A stretch of DNA of 64,000 nucleotides from Acinetobacter boissieri (GTDB lineage Bacteria > Pseudomonadota > Gammaproteobacteria > Pseudomonadales > Moraxellaceae). Position 1 is the stretch's first letter. Each line of letters starts with the position of its first letter. Made by a program: the position numbers and the translations under genes. Of this stretch, positions 62,636 through 64,000 are shown in pieces. The notes under the pieces were generated by a model, which made no database searches, was not told where the DNA came from, and saw nothing but the letters and a program-made list of their open reading frames with translations. The stretch covers positions 1 through 64,000 of the forward strand of contig NZ_FMYL01000010.1 of the NCBI RefSeq assembly GCF_900096955.1, read 5' to 3'.

Positions 62636-63973
62636 ATGCAAGTAACGACTGAAGCGGTTTCGGGTGTTGCCCGTCGTTTAAACGTATCTGTACCGACGAG
62701 CCGTATTAATGAGCAGTTCGAAGCTCGTTTAAAGCGCACTGCCAAAACTGCGAAAATCAACGGCTTCCGTAAAGGTAAAATTCCTTTAAATGTGGTACGC
62801 CGTGAATTTGGTGCAAGTGTTTATCAAGAAGTGGTAAACGACATTATTCGTGACACAGTGTTTGAAGCAATTCAACAAGAAAAAATCAATGCTGTTGGCA
62901 TGCCAAACATTGAAAAAGTTGAAAACAAAGAAGATGCTTTAGTATATGAAGCCACTGTAGAAGTGTATCCAGAAGTTGAAGTGAAAGCATTTGATGGCTT
63001 AGAAGTTGAGCGTCAAACATCTGAAATTAAAGATAAAGATGTTGATCAAATGATCGAAAACTTGCGTAAACAACGCCAAACTTGGGCAACAACCAAGGGT
63101 ATGGCTAAAAAAGACATGCAAGTGACTTTCGATTTTGAAGGGTCAATTGATGGCGAAAAGTTTGAAGGCGGCGCTGCACAAGACTTTAAATTGGTGCTTG
63201 GCGCAGGTCAAATGATTCCTGGTTTTGAAGACGGTATTGTTGGTATGAAAACGGGTGAAGAAAAAGTGATTGATGTCACTTTCCCTGCAGATTACCAAGC
63301 AGAAAACCTTGCAGGAAAAGAAGCGCAATTTAAAATTAATGTGAAATTGGTTGAAAAGCCAAAATTACCAGAAATTGATGCAGCATTCTTTGAAATCTTT
63401 GGTTTAACTGAAGATCAAGGCATTGATAAACTTAAAGCAGATGTACGCAAAAACATGGAACGTGAAGTTAAAAATGGCTTACGTAACCAAGTGAAAGCGG
63501 CAACATTTGATGCGCTTGTAGCAGCAAACGACATTGAAGTACCAAATGCGATGCTTGCACAAGAAATTGATCGCCTACGTCAACAAATGATTCAACAATT
63601 TACACAACAGTTTGGTGAGCAAGGTGCTAAAGCATTTGATGCAAGCCTACTACCAGATGACTTGTTTAAAGAGCAAGCTGAACGTTCTGTAAAATTAGGT
63701 GTTTTAGTAAGCACTGTATTGGCGAATGCTAAACTTGAAGTAGATCCGACACGTGTAGAAGCCTACATTGACGAAATGTCATCTTCTTACGAAGATCCAA
63801 CTGAAGTGATTGAATACTTCAAAAATGATGCACAGCAACGTTCACAAATTGAAGCTGTAATTTTAGAAGATCAAGTGGTAGATCATATTTTAAGTACGGC
63901 TAAAGTGACTGAAAAAGCAGTGTCTTATGAAGACTTGCTTAAGGAACAACAAGCACGTCAGCAACAAGGTTAA
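62636..63973 (+). CDS. tig: Trigger factor
   Basis: Ribosome-bound chaperone and prolyl isomerase (445 aa) that meets nascent chains at the exit tunnel. The N-terminal ribosome-binding domain has the signature [17 protein letters not shown] near residues 44-60 (contact loop FRKGK). The FKBP-type domain lies in the middle (about 150-245, with [39 protein letters not shown]). The C-terminal helical arms follow (about 260-430). An AGAGGAAGCC site precedes the ATG. In most relatives clpP follows, which would lie outside this window. Confidence 0.98.
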   Translation: MQVTTEAVSGVARRLNVSVPTSRINEQFEARLKRTAKTAKINGFRKGKIPLNVVRREFGASVYQEVVNDIIRDTVFEAIQQEKINAVGMPNIEKVENKEDALVYEATVEVYPEVEVKAFDGLEVERQTSEIKDKDVDQMIENLRKQRQTWATTKGMAKKDMQVTFDFEGSIDGEKFEGGAAQDFKLVLGAGQMIPGFEDGIVGMKTGEEKVIDVTFPADYQAENLAGKEAQFKINVKLVEKPKLPEIDAAFFEIFGLTEDQGIDKLKADVRKNMEREVKNGLRNQVKAATFDALVAANDIEVPNAMLAQEIDRLRQQMIQQFTQQFGEQGAKAFDASLLPDDLFKEQAERSVKLGVLVSTVLANAKLEVDPTRVEAYIDEMSSSYEDPTEVIEYFKNDAQQRSQIEAVILEDQVVDHILSTAKVTEKAVSYEDLLKEQQARQQQG

Positions 63974-64000
63974 TAAAGTTTTGTGAAAAAAGGCGCACAA

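Overview
The window reads as a stretch of chromosome from an Acinetobacter-type gammaproteobacterium. The DNA is AT-rich. It carries the linkage ibaG-murA-hisG-hisD-hisC, a short-form HisG, MetX/MetW, the TcdA and RsmJ tRNA/rRNA modification enzymes, a copper copAB locus and many TonB-dependent siderophore receptors. The genus is inferred from gene content and order, since there is no rRNA gene here to prove it. No tRNA, rRNA, insertion sequence, prophage or CRISPR array was seen.

Layout: 1-623 is gene-poor, with a possible truncated membrane-protein start and a possible gene remnant. 624-6976 holds rpoN, ibaG, murA and hisGDC. 6997-14991 holds a TPR glycosyltransferase, pabB and a NUDIX hydrolase on the minus strand, then tsaB, uppP, rsmJ, a membrane-anchored C13 (caspase-like) peptidase and S-formylglutathione hydrolase. 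15055-18781 is an iron-type module on the minus strand: a FecI-like sigma factor, a TonB receptor and a DUF4198 protein, with no FecR. 19058-22868 is rpe followed by a copper locus (a small His/Cys-rich protein, copA, copB). 22921-31157 carries housekeeping genes (ogt, prfC, a DUF3298-type lipoprotein, a TatD-type nuclease, tcdA, HIT, pnuC, dusA, an NAD(P)H-FMN reductase). 31243-38937 is a complete kdpABCDE potassium-uptake operon without a visible kdpF. 38984-42705 is GNAT, folA-thyA, two small membrane proteins and lgt. 42883-46598 is tatABC followed by the Tat-dependent phosphatase phoX, which has a very good Pho box. 46748-52781 holds an AEC transporter, a small broken gene, rdgB, a Sel1-repeat protein, metW-metX and leuA. 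52967-62250 is a second iron region: a PiuA-like receptor with a PKHD hydroxylase (PiuC type) and an FMN-dependent hydroxy-acid oxidase, then two tandem paralogous receptors, each preceded by a Fur-box-like sequence. The window ends with tig.

Most of the window is ordinary core genome, and I did not find a clear new multi-gene system. The observations most worth a second look are these: a small conserved-looking gene after rdgB whose second codon is a stop; a perfect 24-bp inverted repeat just before rpe; a Pho box plus a possible Shine-Dalgarno-sequestering hairpin in front of phoX; an orphan FecI-type sigma factor whose neighbouring receptor lacks a signalling domain; tandem 11-bp repeats before kdpA that look like a KdpE operator; nested dyads in the leuA promoter; and a chain of ATGA overlaps between metW, a five-codon ORF and the Sel1-repeat gene that may mark a frameshift.
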